64,000 bases of DNA from AP-15 sp963812675 (GCA_963812675.1 CAWEWR010000027.1:174126-238125), one strand, 5' to 3'. Positions 7,202 through 16,038 are shown, counted from the stretch's first letter. Notes: generated by a model not told the origin, from the letters alone. Numbers and translations: made by a program.

Positions 7202-8043
7202 TCGCGGGCGATCGGGATGTTGTCTATCAGCCTGGTCTTGCCGAGACGCGCCGCGGCGAAAACCCGCGAGCTTGCCGTGACTTCGGTGGTGACCGCCAAG
7301 GTTCCGGCCTCACGGATTTCAAGGTATTCCACCGCAAATCCGGCTTCCTGCAATGCCGCCGAACCCCGCGCGATCTCGCGTGCGACGGCGGTCGGATCTC
7401 GCGCCAGCGCCGCGGCAACGCTTCGCAATACCAGCGCGAGTTTGGGGGCGATGCGGCGCTCCTGCGCTGACAAATACACATTGCGCGACGACAGCGCGAG
7501 CCCATCCGCCTCGCGCACGGTCGGCACGCCCGCGATGGAGACTGGCATATTGAGATCGCGCGTCAGCCGCCGGACCACGATGAGCTGCTGATAATCCTTC
7601 TCGCCGAAATAGGCGATGTCGGGCAGGGCCTGGATCAGCAGCTTTGTGACGACGGTCGTCACGCCGTCGAAGTGACCGGCGCGGTGCGCGCCGCAGAGGC
7701 CCTCTGTCAATCCACTCACTCGCACCAGCGTGGCAAAATCGGGCGGATACATTTCATCCAACGCGGGAGTGAACACGAGATCCGCCCCGGCCGACCGCAA
7801 CATTTCGAGGTCGGCCGCTTCGCGGCGCGGGTACGAGCCGAGATCCTCGGTTGGCGCAAATTGCTTCGGGTTGACGAAAATCGACGCGACGACCCGATCG
7901 CACCCGGCCCGCGCGGCCCCGACGAGCGCCATATGGCCCTGGTGCAATGCGCCCATCGTCGCCACCAGGCCGATGCGCTCATCGTCCTTGCGCCAACTGG
8001 CGATCTGCTTTCTCAGATCGGCAACGGTCCGCGCAATCTCCAA
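7198..8043 (-). CDS. panC: Pantothenate synthetase
   Basis: Predicted 281 residues, normal for the family. It joins pantoate and beta-alanine with ATP to make pantothenate for coenzyme A. The nucleotide-binding signature T-M-G-A-L-H-Q-G-H is near residue 30. S-I-F-V-N-P-x-Q-F, the F-G-E-K-D-Y-Q-Q motif and the final S-S-R-N-V-Y-L segment are all present. It lies 10 bases after the stop of the ABC permease at 8054 and on the same strand, so it is probably the last gene of that transporter operon, an unusual partner. The usual companion panB is not in the window. Confidence 0.96.
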   Translation of the reverse strand: MEIARTVADLRKQIASWRKDDERIGLVATMGALHQGHMALVGAARAGCDRVVASIFVNPKQFAPTEDLGSYPRREAADLEMLRSAGADLVFTPALDEMYPPDFATLVRVSGLTEGLCGAHRAGHFDGVTTVVTKLLIQALPDIAYFGEKDYQQLIVVRRLTRDLNMPVSIAGVPTVREADGLALSSRNVYLSAQERRIAPKLALVLRSVAAALARDPTAVAREIARGSAALQEAGFAVEYLEIREAGTLAVTTEVTASSRVFAAARLGKTRLIDNIPIARD

Positions 8044-8053
8044 CCGGCGACCC

Positions 8054-8902
8054 TCACCCTTTGACCGATCCCGAGGTCAGCCCGGCGACGTAATGCTCGA
8101 CAAAAAACGAATAGATGATGGCGACCGGGATCGAGCCCAACAGCGCGCCCGCCATCAATTGGCCCCAATAGAACACGTCGCCGCGGATCAATTCGGCGAT
8201 GACGCCGACCGGGACGGTGCGCACCGAGCTCCGGGTCAAAAAGATCAGCGCGTAAAGAAACTCGTTCTGCGACAAGGTAAAGGCGAAAATGCCGGCGGAG
8301 ATGAACCCCGGCGTGCACAACGGCAGAAAGATCCGCCGCATCGTCTGCAGCCGGCTGGCGCCGTCGATCCGTGCCGCTTCTTCGAGCTCCTTGGGCACGG
8401 TCTTGAAATAGCCGAGCAACAGCCAGGCGCAGAACGGCACCAGCATTGTCGGATAAGTTAAAATAACTGCCGTCAGCGTGTTGCCGAGATCGAGCCGGGT
8501 GATCACATCGGCGAGCGGGATGAACAGCAATGGCTGCGGCACCAGGTAAATCGCCGCCACCGTCATCGCGATCAACCCGGCGCCGGCGAAGCGCATGCGC
8601 GCGAGAGGGTAAGCCAGCATGACCCCGAGGACGAGCGAAATTCCGGTGGACACGATTGCTACCAGCATCGTGTTCCAGGTCCACAGCAGAAAATGCGTCT
8701 GCGTCAGCAGATCGATGTAATGCTTCAGTGTCGGGTTATGGACGAGCAGCGGCATCAGGCGCCGGTTATACAGTTCTGAATCGGGCTTTATCGATGTGAT
8801 TGTCATCCAGTAGAATGGGAACAGTGCTACTACCAGGAAAAACCCGACCGGCAGCCACACCCGGACTGTCTGCTCGAACCGGCCGTACCCGGTAACCATC
8901 AC
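8054..8902 (-). CDS. Carbohydrate-type ABC transporter permease (MalG family)
   Basis: Predicted 282 residues with six hydrophobic segments. The EAA loop reads E-L-E-E-A-A-R-I-D-G-A-S-R-L-Q and contacts the transporter's ATPase. The sequence resembles MalG/UgpE-type permeases: an N-terminal transmembrane segment followed by a long P-D-S-E-L-Y-N region. Its start overlaps the stop of the other permease by 4 bases (ATGA type), so the two are translationally coupled. With the 9851 binding protein it forms an importer for a sugar or polyol-like solute. Confidence 0.92.
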   Translation of the reverse strand: MMVTGYGRFEQTVRVWLPVGFFLVVALFPFYWMTITSIKPDSELYNRRLMPLLVHNPTLKHYIDLLTQTHFLLWTWNTMLVAIVSTGISLVLGVMLAYPLARMRFAGAGLIAMTVAAIYLVPQPLLFIPLADVITRLDLGNTLTAVILTYPTMLVPFCAWLLLGYFKTVPKELEEAARIDGASRLQTMRRIFLPLCTPGFISAGIFAFTLSQNEFLYALIFLTRSSVRTVPVGVIAELIRGDVFYWGQLMAGALLGSIPVAIIYSFFVEHYVAGLTSGSVKG

Positions 8903-9831
8903 GATTTCCGCATGTAAAGAGTGAGCGCGACGATCAGCAGGCCCAACGCCGGCAGCATCGCCAGCGCGACCGAGGCGCCGAGGCCGAGTTGGCCCGCCCC
9001 CATGCTGAGATCAAAGGCATAGGTCGCGAACAGGTTGGTGGCGTTGTTCGGGCCACCATGCGTCAGAACGTAGACCAGCTGAAAATCGGCAAAAGTGAAG
9101 ATGACCGAGAACAGCGTGACGATCAGGATAATCGGCTTCAGCAGCGGCAGTGTCACGAAGCGGAAACGATGCCAGCCGCCGGCGCCGTCGATCGTCGCCG
9201 CCTCATAGAGTTCCGGCGGCACGGTCTGCAGCCCGGCGAGCAGCGTGATGCCGTAAAATGGCAGACCCCGCCAGGTATTGATCATGATGATCGAAAACAT
9301 CGCGAGGGCCGGGTTGCCAAGCCAGGACGGCCCCGGCGGGCTGACACCGATCCCGATCAGGAGCCGGTTGACGACGCTGAAGGCGGGATCGAGCATCCAC
9401 ATCCAGGCCACTGTGCTCAGTACCGTCGGCACGATGAACGGCAGCAACAACAGCGCCCGCACAAGGTTTTTCATGCGGAACTGCTGGTTCATCGCCAGCG
9501 CGAGGCCGAGCCCGCCGACCATCTTCAGCAATGTCGCCGCAACGGTATAGACCACGGTATTGACCGCGACCCGCCAGAAGATCGGGTCGTGGAAGTCGGC
9601 GATGAAGTTTCTCAGACCGACGAAGTGGCCGGGCTTCGCCACCGCCCGATCCTGCAAACTGAGCAGGATGCCGTAAACCAACGGATAGCCGACTAGGCCC
9701 GCCAGAAACAGCAACGGCAGTGCCATCATCAGCCAGCTGAACACCGCTTCGCGGTCGAGCCAACCGGACCGCGACAGGGCCGGGCGCGGCGGCCGCGCCA
9801 GCCCGACCAGCGGTTCACTGCGAATCGACAT
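8899..9831 (-). CDS. Carbohydrate-type ABC transporter permease (MalF family)
   Basis: Predicted 310-residue inner-membrane protein with six transmembrane segments. The EAA motif reads E-L-Y-E-A-A-T-I-D-G-A-G-G-W-H and resembles MalF/UgpA permeases, including the P-L-V-Y-G-I-L-L-S first segment and the N-T-W-R-G-L-P-F stretch. It is the partner of the MalG-like permease downstream, with which it overlaps. The 20-base gap to the binding-protein gene upstream supports a single operon. No ATP-binding subunit is encoded here. Confidence 0.92.
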   Translation of the reverse strand: MSIRSEPLVGLARPPRPALSRSGWLDREAVFSWLMMALPLLFLAGLVGYPLVYGILLSLQDRAVAKPGHFVGLRNFIADFHDPIFWRVAVNTVVYTVAATLLKMVGGLGLALAMNQQFRMKNLVRALLLLPFIVPTVLSTVAWMWMLDPAFSVVNRLLIGIGVSPPGPSWLGNPALAMFSIIMINTWRGLPFYGITLLAGLQTVPPELYEAATIDGAGGWHRFRFVTLPLLKPIILIVTLFSVIFTFADFQLVYVLTHGGPNNATNLFATYAFDLSMGAGQLGLGASVALAMLPALGLLIVALTLYMRKS

Positions 9832-9850
9832 GTCGCGCCGTACGCCGGAA

Positions 9851-11131
9851 TCAAGCCGTCTTGTAGATGCCCCTCAGCTGGCTCTCGGCGTTCTTGATCA
9901 CCTCCTTGGTCGAGGCGCCGGCGCACGCTTTGGCGAACATGTCCACGACCACGTATTTCGCGACACTCTCGGCCAGCCGGCGGTCGGGGGGCGCCGGCCA
10001 GCCCGGCAGATGGCTGGTGCCGAGCGCATCGCGGTAGGGGATGTTGCGCGGCTCGACATTCCACATAGGCGCGTTGTCGTAGGCGTGCAGCAGCGGCTGA
10101 TAATAGCTGACCGCAACGTCATACCAGGCGCCCAGCTGCTTCGGTTTCGATAACCAACGCAGGAAGTCGCGCGCTTCTTTCTCCTGCGGGGAGAAATTGA
10201 AGATCGAATGGCTGATCGCGCCAAGAAAATGGAAGCGACCCTTGGGCCCGGCCGGGTTCAGCGATTGCTGAGTGACCTCGCCGATCTCCGGAAAATTTTG
10301 CTTTGCAAACCAAAGAATGCTTTCGGCGTTGTTGGTGCAGGAGATCTGCTCTGCCATCCACGCCTTGTTGTTGCTCGGGTCTGTCCAGCCGAGCACGTCC
10401 TCGAACATCGTATCCTGGAAGAATTTGCGGGCGAAATCGACGGCGCGCGCGGTTTCGTCTAAATCGATCGTGATCGTCTTGCCGTCTTCGGCCACCTCGT
10501 GCGCCCCATACGACCAAAGAAGCGGATAAAGCCAGCCGTGGTTGTCGCCGAAGCCGTGGCCGAGCTCGAAGCCGAACGGGTGCCCCTTCGCTTTCAGCTT
10601 CTTACCGGCTTCGTACAGCTCGTCCCAGGTCTCCGGGAACTCTTTGAAGCCGACCTCGGCGAACCAGTCGCTGCGCCAGTTCATCAGCTGCCCGATCGAG
10701 CAGAACGGGATCGCCTTCCATTTGCCGTTGACGATCGCCATTTCCCGGGCGGCGGGGTACCAGCCGCCCTGCTCCTTTCCCATCTCCTCGGCGATGTCGC
10801 CGACATCGGCGTATTTTTCATCGTACAGAAACGGGATCAGAATCAGGTTCATCGTTATGTCGGCGCCGGTCCCGGTCTCGCTGATCGAGGCTATGCGCGC
10901 TGGGCTGCTCCCGACGCTGATAATCTCGTAAACTATTTTGACGCCAGTCTCCTTCTCGTAGGCCGGGGCCAGCACATTCTTCATGTAATCGTCGAATGGC
11001 GGGATGAACGAGCTTTCGTGGAGCAGCGTGACCGTCTTCCCGGCGGCTCGGCCCAAGGCAGGGGTCAGCGCCGCGCCGGCAGCGCCGGCCGCCGCAATCT
11101 TCAGAAAACCGCGGCGCGATGTAGCGTCCAT
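9851..11131 (-). CDS. ABC transporter extracellular solute-binding protein (family 1), Tat-exported
   Basis: Predicted 426 residues. The N-terminus has a twin-arginine signal, S-R-R-G-F-L-K at residues 5-11, followed by an Ala-rich hydrophobic stretch. The protein is therefore exported folded and works in the periplasm. The mature part looks like the MalE/UgpB class: V-T-L-L-H-E-S-S, the W-x-E-L-Y-E-A-G-K-K-L motif, and aromatic-rich ligand-face residues such as G-W-Y-P and L-Y-P-L-L-W-S-Y-G. The start at 11131 is favoured over the longer frame because it puts the Tat motif next to the N-terminus. It is the first gene of the 7.2-11.1 kb operon. Confidence 0.9.
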   Translation of the reverse strand: MDATSRRGFLKIAAAGAAGAALTPALGRAAGKTVTLLHESSFIPPFDDYMKNVLAPAYEKETGVKIVYEIISVGSSPARIASISETGTGADITMNLILIPFLYDEKYADVGDIAEEMGKEQGGWYPAAREMAIVNGKWKAIPFCSIGQLMNWRSDWFAEVGFKEFPETWDELYEAGKKLKAKGHPFGFELGHGFGDNHGWLYPLLWSYGAHEVAEDGKTITIDLDETARAVDFARKFFQDTMFEDVLGWTDPSNNKAWMAEQISCTNNAESILWFAKQNFPEIGEVTQQSLNPAGPKGRFHFLGAISHSIFNFSPQEKEARDFLRWLSKPKQLGAWYDVAVSYYQPLLHAYDNAPMWNVEPRNIPYRDALGTSHLPGWPAPPDRRLAESVAKYVVVDMFAKACAGASTKEVIKNAESQLRGIYKTA

Positions 11132-11246
11132 TCCTCGCACTCCCTGCAAGCCGACATCCGAAAATCCGGTCGGTTTGACGCTTCTATAGCCCACGCTCTA
11201 TCGCGGCAAGCCGGTATCCGGCTGACCTGGGCTAGAGAACCCTGGG

Positions 11247-12449
11247 CTAGAACAAGGTCCCGTCGCTGATGACCGCGAGAGGCGGAGCGCCGTCGGGTCG
11301 GCGTTCGCGCGCAATCTCCCGTCCCGCCGCCCAGCTACCGCCTTCGAGGACGCAGGTGAGCGGGAACTCCTCGGCGGTTTTGCCGAGGCGCTCGCGCACG
11401 CCTGACGCCAGTCGATCCAACAGCGCGACGGTCAGCGCCCGCCATTCGACGACGGGCTCGCTGAGCGCGTCGAGAGAGCGCCGCAGGAGGGCGGGGTCAC
11501 GCGGCTCGAGGACGCCGCAATCCAGAAAGAGACCACCATTGCGGTATTCGGCGAGGCCGGTGAGGCCATCGATATCGGCGATCGGCAACCCGACCGCTGT
11601 CAACGGCTCGACGAGCGAGTATGTGAGCCATTGGCTGAGCTTGTGGAACGGCACGAGCCCCTCGCCTGGTACCGCTGGATGGCGGCCGCAATCGCCGAGC
11701 GGAATGCCGCCGAGACTGATGCGCCCCGGCCAGATCGGCCCGAACAGCCGCAGCAAGGTGCGCAGGATCTCGGGGGCCGTCGGCCCCTCACGTCGGGCCG
11801 CCCAATAATCGTAGAGGTTCCCCGGCCGCGCCGCGGTGCCGAAGAGGGCCGGGTTAGCAGCGCAAACCGCGCCCACCCGGCGCAGCAGGGCCGCGCGCCC
11901 TTCAATGCCCGCGAGCTCGTTTCCCGCGGCGTGTTGGAAAGCCCGGGCCAGGGCCTCCGGAGTGATCCGTGACAGCGCTCCGGCATCGGCCTGCCATGGT
12001 TGGGCGGGATCGGCGGAAAAAAGCCCTGATTGCATCGCGCGCAGGCTGGCGACGGCGAGGCCTTCGGAGCGCGAGAGGATTTGGCCGGTCTCCGTCTCGT
12101 GAAAGCGCCACTGCGGCCCAACTCCGGCATCGAGGAGCACCGAGACGACGGCGAGATCGATCCGCGCCCGAGCCGCCCCTCCCGGATCGGCCCCGGGCGC
12201 GACTTGCGCTGCGCGGTCGACCCCTCCGGCCGAGAAATGCCGCCATCGGCTGTGGTAGGGCACATTGAGATCGGGATAGCGCCGTCGCGTGATTTCGACG
12301 ACGCGGCGGACCGCGTCGTCCAGCCGCGCCATGACGAGCCGAAAATGCCGGGCCTCGCCACGCTCGGCGGCAGCGAAGACGATGCCGCAGCGATCCCGGA
12401 CGGCCGCCGCGGTCAGCAGCTCCGAAGCCTCGTCAGTCGTCGAGAGCAC
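11247..12449 (-). CDS. URC4/Urg3 family protein (DUF1688), uracil catabolism
   Basis: Predicted about 400 residues from a GTG at 12449; the frame stays open to an ATG at 12542, which would overlap the upstream gene by 110 bases. Recognised from its conserved DUF1688 stretches: Y-P-D-L-N-V-P-Y-H-S-R-W-R-H-F near the N-terminus, L-D-A-G-V-G-P-Q-W, F-H-K-L-S-Q-W-L-T-Y-S-L, E-P-L, and the late L-T-G-L-A-E-Y-R-N-G-G-L. In yeast (Lachancea) URC4 is needed, with URC1, to use uracil as a nitrogen source through a route that does not start with pyrimidine reduction. The adjacent URC1 homologue supports that assignment. The biochemical reaction is not established. Confidence 0.85.
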   Translation of the reverse strand: MLSTTDEASELLTAAAVRDRCGIVFAAAERGEARHFRLVMARLDDAVRRVVEITRRRYPDLNVPYHSRWRHFSAGGVDRAAQVAPGADPGGAARARIDLAVVSVLLDAGVGPQWRFHETETGQILSRSEGLAVASLRAMQSGLFSADPAQPWQADAGALSRITPEALARAFQHAAGNELAGIEGRAALLRRVGAVCAANPALFGTAARPGNLYDYWAARREGPTAPEILRTLLRLFGPIWPGRISLGGIPLGDCGRHPAVPGEGLVPFHKLSQWLTYSLVEPLTAVGLPIADIDGLTGLAEYRNGGLFLDCGVLEPRDPALLRRSLDALSEPVVEWRALTVALLDRLASGVRERLGKTAEEFPLTCVLEGGSWAAGREIARERRPDGAPPLAVISDGTLF

Positions 12450-13686
12450 GACCCCTGATGCCGCTGAGCTCCTCGGGGTCGGGGATCCCGGCCGGCGTAA
12501 AGTAGCCTGCGGCTTTCTTTGCCTCGATTTCGACCGCGGCATCGAGCGGCACCAGCCGGTCCGGGATCGCGACCTGCTCCACGACCTCGATGCCCTGTCC
12601 CGTCAGCGCGTCACGTTTGAGGTTCGACATCGACACCCAGCGGTCTATCCGGCGGATGCCGAGCCAGTGGAAGACGTCCGGCATCAGCTCCTGAAACCGC
12701 ATGTCCTGAACCCCCGCGACGCATTCGGTGCGGCGGAAGTAGGTGTCGGCGCGATCGCCGCCCAATTGGCGCTTGCGGGCGTTGTAGACGAGGAATTTGG
12801 TAACCTCGCCGAGCGCCCGCCCCTCTTTGCGGTTGTAGACGATGATCCCGACGCCGCCTTGCTGTGCGGTCTCGACGCAAACCTCGATCCCGTGGACGAG
12901 ATAGGGGCGGCAAGTGCAGATGTCCGAGCCGAACACGTCCGACCCGTTGCACTCGTCGTGGACACGACAGGCGATCACTGTGCTGGGATCCGCGATCCGC
13001 TCCACCGCACCGAAGAAATATACGGTCATGCCGCCGATCGGCGGCAGCAAGACCTCGATATCGGGCCGGGTCACGAGTTCGGGGAACATCCCCCCGGTCT
13101 CCTCGAACAGGGTGCGCCGCAGATCGGCTTCGGCGACACCGAAGCGGGCGGCCAGCCCGGGCAGATGCCACACCGAATCGATCGCCGCCTTGGTGACCCG
13201 GATCTCGCCATTGTCGAGCAAGACCTCGCCGTCTGGCCGCAAGGTCCCGTCCGCGAGAAGCGGGCGGAGCTCAGGCGTCGTGATTCGCGCCCGAGTGACC
13301 GCGATGGTCGGACGGATGTCGACGCCGGCGCGGATGTGCTCCGCAAAGACCTCGCCGACAAGATGGCCCCAGGGGTCGAGCGATACGATTTTCGCCGGAT
13401 CGCCCCATTGGGGATGCGGTCCGATCAAGGTCGCCGGCGCGGTATCGGTAAAGTCGGGCCGATGGTCACGCGCCAAGGCCCGGGTCGCCACCGCAAGCGC
13501 GCGATAGACCGCGTATGCCCCGGAATAGGAACCGACAGCGTTGCGGTATCGTGGCTCGGCTGGGCTCGCCACGACCGGTCCGCGTGCGGCGGGGCCGGAC
13601 GCGCCCCAACTCAGCGGAATGGCGCCCCGGCCAGCTGCGCCGGGGTGGGAAGTCAGACGGATATGACGCGGTGCGGAATGTTCCAT
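12433..13686 (-). CDS. URC1-type GTP cyclohydrolase II-like protein, uracil catabolism
   Basis: Predicted 417 residues. The C-terminal half is GTP-cyclohydrolase-II-like. It shows R-V-H-D-E-C-N-G-S-D-V-F-G-S-D-I-C-T-C-R-P (zinc-binding Cys residues) and the Y-N-R-K-E-G-R-A-L-G-E segment corresponding to the catalytic Y-x-x-Q-E-G-R-G of RibA. The N-terminal ~200 residues are the extension specific to the URC1 branch, and no ribB domain is present. In URC1 proteins the substrate is thought to be a uracil-derived nucleotide rather than GTP; this is family knowledge, not visible here. It overlaps the URC4 gene, so the two are translationally coupled. The uracil phosphoribosyltransferase URC6 is not nearby. 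Confidence 0.88.
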   Translation of the reverse strand: MEHSAPRHIRLTSHPGAAGRGAIPLSWGASGPAARGPVVASPAEPRYRNAVGSYSGAYAVYRALAVATRALARDHRPDFTDTAPATLIGPHPQWGDPAKIVSLDPWGHLVGEVFAEHIRAGVDIRPTIAVTRARITTPELRPLLADGTLRPDGEVLLDNGEIRVTKAAIDSVWHLPGLAARFGVAEADLRRTLFEETGGMFPELVTRPDIEVLLPPIGGMTVYFFGAVERIADPSTVIACRVHDECNGSDVFGSDICTCRPYLVHGIEVCVETAQQGGVGIIVYNRKEGRALGEVTKFLVYNARKRQLGGDRADTYFRRTECVAGVQDMRFQELMPDVFHWLGIRRIDRWVSMSNLKRDALTGQGIEVVEQVAIPDRLVPLDAAVEIEAKKAAGYFTPAGIPDPEELSGIRGRALDD

Positions 13687-13856
13687 GACCTTTTCGCGCG
13701 GGAAAGATCAGAAATGGAGAGCGCAGTGGGGTTATCAACAGCCCGCAACTCGGGTCATTCAACTCACGATGGTGTGAGGGGGTCGAAATAACCTCCCAGA
13801 TCGGTTCCGGCGTACTAAGTTAAATTCGTTTTCGTTCCGTTTCCAGCAATGGTCCC

Positions 13857-14819
13857 ATGGCAATGGTCCCCATGACTGAGCCGCCTTCGCAACCGGATCC
13901 GCGCAAATTTCGGGACCCTTTCACGACCGCCAAGGGCGAGCGGCGGGCGCATGTCGCCCTCAGATCCCTGGACACGCTGTGGTTCAATACCGGCACGCTG
14001 TGCAACCTGACCTGCGAACATTGCTATATCAAGTCCTCGCCCAAAAATGACCGGCTGGTTTACATAACGGCTGCCGAAGTTGCGGAATATCTCGACGAGA
14101 TCGAAGCGGACGGTCTCCCGACGTCCCTGATCGGCTTTACCGGCGGCGAGCCGTTTATGAACCCCGAACTGCCGCAAATGCTCGAGGATGTCCTTTCCCG
14201 CGGTTTCCGCGCGCTGGTTCTGACGAACGCGATGAAACCGATGGTGAAATGCAAGCCTGCGTTGTTGAAACTCAGAGACCGCTTTGGCGACCGGCTGACG
14301 ATCCGGGTTTCGATCGACCACTACGGGCCGCAGGTGCACGAGGTGGAACGGGGAAAACGCAGCTGGTGGCCGACAATCGACGGGCTCTTGTGGCTGGCGC
14401 GCAACGGCTTTTCGCCTCACGTCGCCAGCCGCCGGCTCTCGGGAGAGCCGGAAGCGGCGATACGCAGCGGCTTTGCCGGGCTGTTCGCTGAGCTTGGCGT
14501 CGCAATCGACGCCACCGATCCGGTGGCGCTTACGGTGTTTCCGGAAATGGATGCCGCCGCCGATGTTCCGGAGATCACCGAAGCGTGCTGGGGCATTCTC
14601 GGGAAATCGCCGGAGAGCGTCATGTGCGCAACTTCGCGGATGGTCGTAAGGCGCAAGGGCGCGTCGCATCCGGTCGTCCTTGCCTGCACCTTGCTCCCTT
14701 ATGATCCCCGGTTCGAGCTGGGCCGGACACTTGCCGCGGCGAGCGGCCCGGTGCCGCTCAATCATCCGCATTGCGCCAAGTTCTGCGTGCTCGGCGGCGG
14801 CGCCTGCAGCCGCGGGTGA
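13857..14819 (+). CDS. Radical SAM protein with Cys-rich C-terminus
   Basis: Predicted 320 residues. C-N-L-T-C-E-H-C (C-x3-C-x2-C) near residue 45 binds the catalytic [4Fe-4S] cluster and S-adenosylmethionine. F-T-G-G-E-P-F is the SAM amino-group contact, and the beta-strand pattern (S-L-I-G-F-T, A-L-V-L-T-N-A, I-R-V-S-I-D-H-Y-G) follows the TIM-barrel order. The C-terminus holds further Cys residues: one in V-L-A-C-T-L-L-P-Y-D, then H-C-A-K-F-C-V-L-G-G-G-A-C. These could bind an auxiliary Fe-S cluster, as in SPASM/twitch enzymes. No precursor peptide or partner enzyme was found beside it; substrate unknown. ATG codons at 13857 and 13872 are both possible, and neither has a clear ribosome site. 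Confidence 0.85.
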   Translation: MAMVPMTEPPSQPDPRKFRDPFTTAKGERRAHVALRSLDTLWFNTGTLCNLTCEHCYIKSSPKNDRLVYITAAEVAEYLDEIEADGLPTSLIGFTGGEPFMNPELPQMLEDVLSRGFRALVLTNAMKPMVKCKPALLKLRDRFGDRLTIRVSIDHYGPQVHEVERGKRSWWPTIDGLLWLARNGFSPHVASRRLSGEPEAAIRSGFAGLFAELGVAIDATDPVALTVFPEMDAAADVPEITEACWGILGKSPESVMCATSRMVVRRKGASHPVVLACTLLPYDPRFELGRTLAAASGPVPLNHPHCAKFCVLGGGACSRG

Positions 14820-14841
14820 TGCCGCATTCCCAAGTTAAGGG

Positions 14842-15492
14842 TCAGGACAGTGTCAATGCCGCGGTCTGTTTGAGGATCTCGTTCGAGCCGTCCCAGATCA
14901 TCCGCAGCGAGACGAAAGTGATGATCCCGAGCCCGACCCAGGAGATCCAGAAAAAGCGGTCGAGAAGCCTCGCAATACAGGTCGAAGCGACCCCCATCAG
15001 CGCCACTGAAAGGACAAGCCCGAACGCCAATAGCCAGAAATGATCGCGCGCGATCCCGGCAACCGCCAATACGTTGTCGAGTGACATCGAAACATCGGCA
15101 AGAACGATCCGCGTCAGCGCCTCCGTCGGGGTCGTCCGGTGCTTGGGTAGCCGGGCGCCGGAGCACTCCGCGCCGCCCAACTCCGGCTGGTCGTTGGTCT
15201 GGGTCAGGCGGATCTCGCGGTACATTTTCCAGGAGACCCAGAGCAGCAGCACGCCGCCCGCCAATGTCAGGCCGATCACCGCGAGCAGCTGCACGGCAAA
15301 ATAGGCAAAGAGGATCCGCAGGACGGTCGCGGCCGCGATACCGAGCACGATGACGCGCCGGCGCCGTTCGGCCGGGAGACCCGCCGCCGCCATTCCGACG
15401 ACGATCGCATTGTCTCCGGCGAGCACCACGTCGATGATGACCACCGACAGCAGTGTGCCCAGTTGATTAACGCCGATCAGCACCATCGCCAC
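14842..15492 (-). CDS. TerC/YjbE-family integral membrane protein
   Basis: Predicted 216 residues (GTG at 15492, or ATG at 15486) with about seven hydrophobic segments. The two conserved acidic motifs of the family are present: V-V-L-A-G-D-N-A-I-V-V in the first half and V-S-M-S-L-D-N-V-L-A-V in the second. They are thought to form the ion path. Relatives export manganese or calcium or confer tellurite resistance. A loop of low complexity (Q-T-N-D-Q-P-E-L-G-G) separates the halves. No manganese riboswitch of the yybP type was seen upstream. The last bases converge with the radical SAM gene. Confidence 0.88.
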   Translation of the reverse strand: MAMVLIGVNQLGTLLSVVIIDVVLAGDNAIVVGMAAAGLPAERRRRVIVLGIAAATVLRILFAYFAVQLLAVIGLTLAGGVLLLWVSWKMYREIRLTQTNDQPELGGAECSGARLPKHRTTPTEALTRIVLADVSMSLDNVLAVAGIARDHFWLLAFGLVLSVALMGVASTCIARLLDRFFWISWVGLGIITFVSLRMIWDGSNEILKQTAALTLS

Positions 15493-15528
15493 ATAGTCAC
15501 TGATCGCCGCACCGTCGAGACCGTCGCG

Positions 15529-15900
15529 ATGTCGAGAGCTGCAGTTTCACGACTAGCGATGCGACTTTCGGCGTTCTACGCCGCGACTTTCCTCGTTACG
15601 GGCATCCAGCTCCCGTTCTGGCCGATTTGGCTCGCCTCACGCGGCCTCACCGCGAGAGAGATCCGGCTGTCGCTCGTCCGGCTCGGGCCGATTGGATTGA
15701 TGGTCTTCGGCGGCGCCGCCGGCATCCTGCGCTGGAGCCTCGCCGGCGCGCTCACTTCACTCCCGTTCGTGCCGGCCCTACAGCTTTTGCACGCCTTCAC
15801 ATTCGGAGCGAGCCACCTCGGCGCCATGTCCGCGGCCGGCCTGGTCGGAGCAGTGGCACTCGGCTGGGCAACAGATCGGCGGAACCGCCAGCCCTCCTGA
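15529..15900 (+). pseudogene. MFS transporter (HcaT/PucC-like) with large internal deletion
   Basis: The N-terminal part (A-F-Y-A-A-T-F-L-V-T-G-I-Q-L-P-F-W-P-I-W-L-A) is the first transmembrane helix and loop of MFS_1-like 3-phenylpropionate-type transporters. Within about 25 codons the text jumps to L-R-W-S-L-A-G, then A-L-Q-L-L-H-A-F-T-F-G-A-S-H-L-G-A-M, a stretch that normally lies beyond residue 250 in this family of about 390 residues. The frame then ends after V-G-A-V-A-L-G-W-A-T-D-R-R. About two thirds of the gene is missing in frame, and a working transporter is not possible. The 5' end overlaps the TerC-like gene antisense. Confidence 0.75.
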
Positions 15901-15994
15901 CACGTTTGAGAGTATAGAGGGACAACGGCACGAGCCGTCGCGGCGTGGTTTCCCCTCAACCGCCATGCCGCCCGATTGTCGGATCGCGCCGGAG

Positions 15995-16038
15995 CGCCAT
16001 GCCGGTTCTCCCCCCAACCGGCATGGCGTCCCTTTTTT
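15995..16038 (+). terminator. Strong intrinsic terminator
   Basis: Perfect 13-bp stem (CGCCATGCCGGTT with its complement), an 8-base C-rich loop, then TCC and a run of six Ts. It is the clearest rho-independent terminator of the window. It lies about 95 bases past the MFS pseudogene, so it may be what is left of that gene's original 3' end. Confidence 0.85.

Noticed and set aside
13800..13850. GGAAC sequences before the URC and radical SAM genes as EcfG promoters
   Set aside because: Neither has a matching -10 at the right distance.
15493..15560. Manganese riboswitch (yybP-ykoY) before the TerC-like gene
   Set aside because: No matching conserved bases; the region is short and overlaps the MFS pseudogene.
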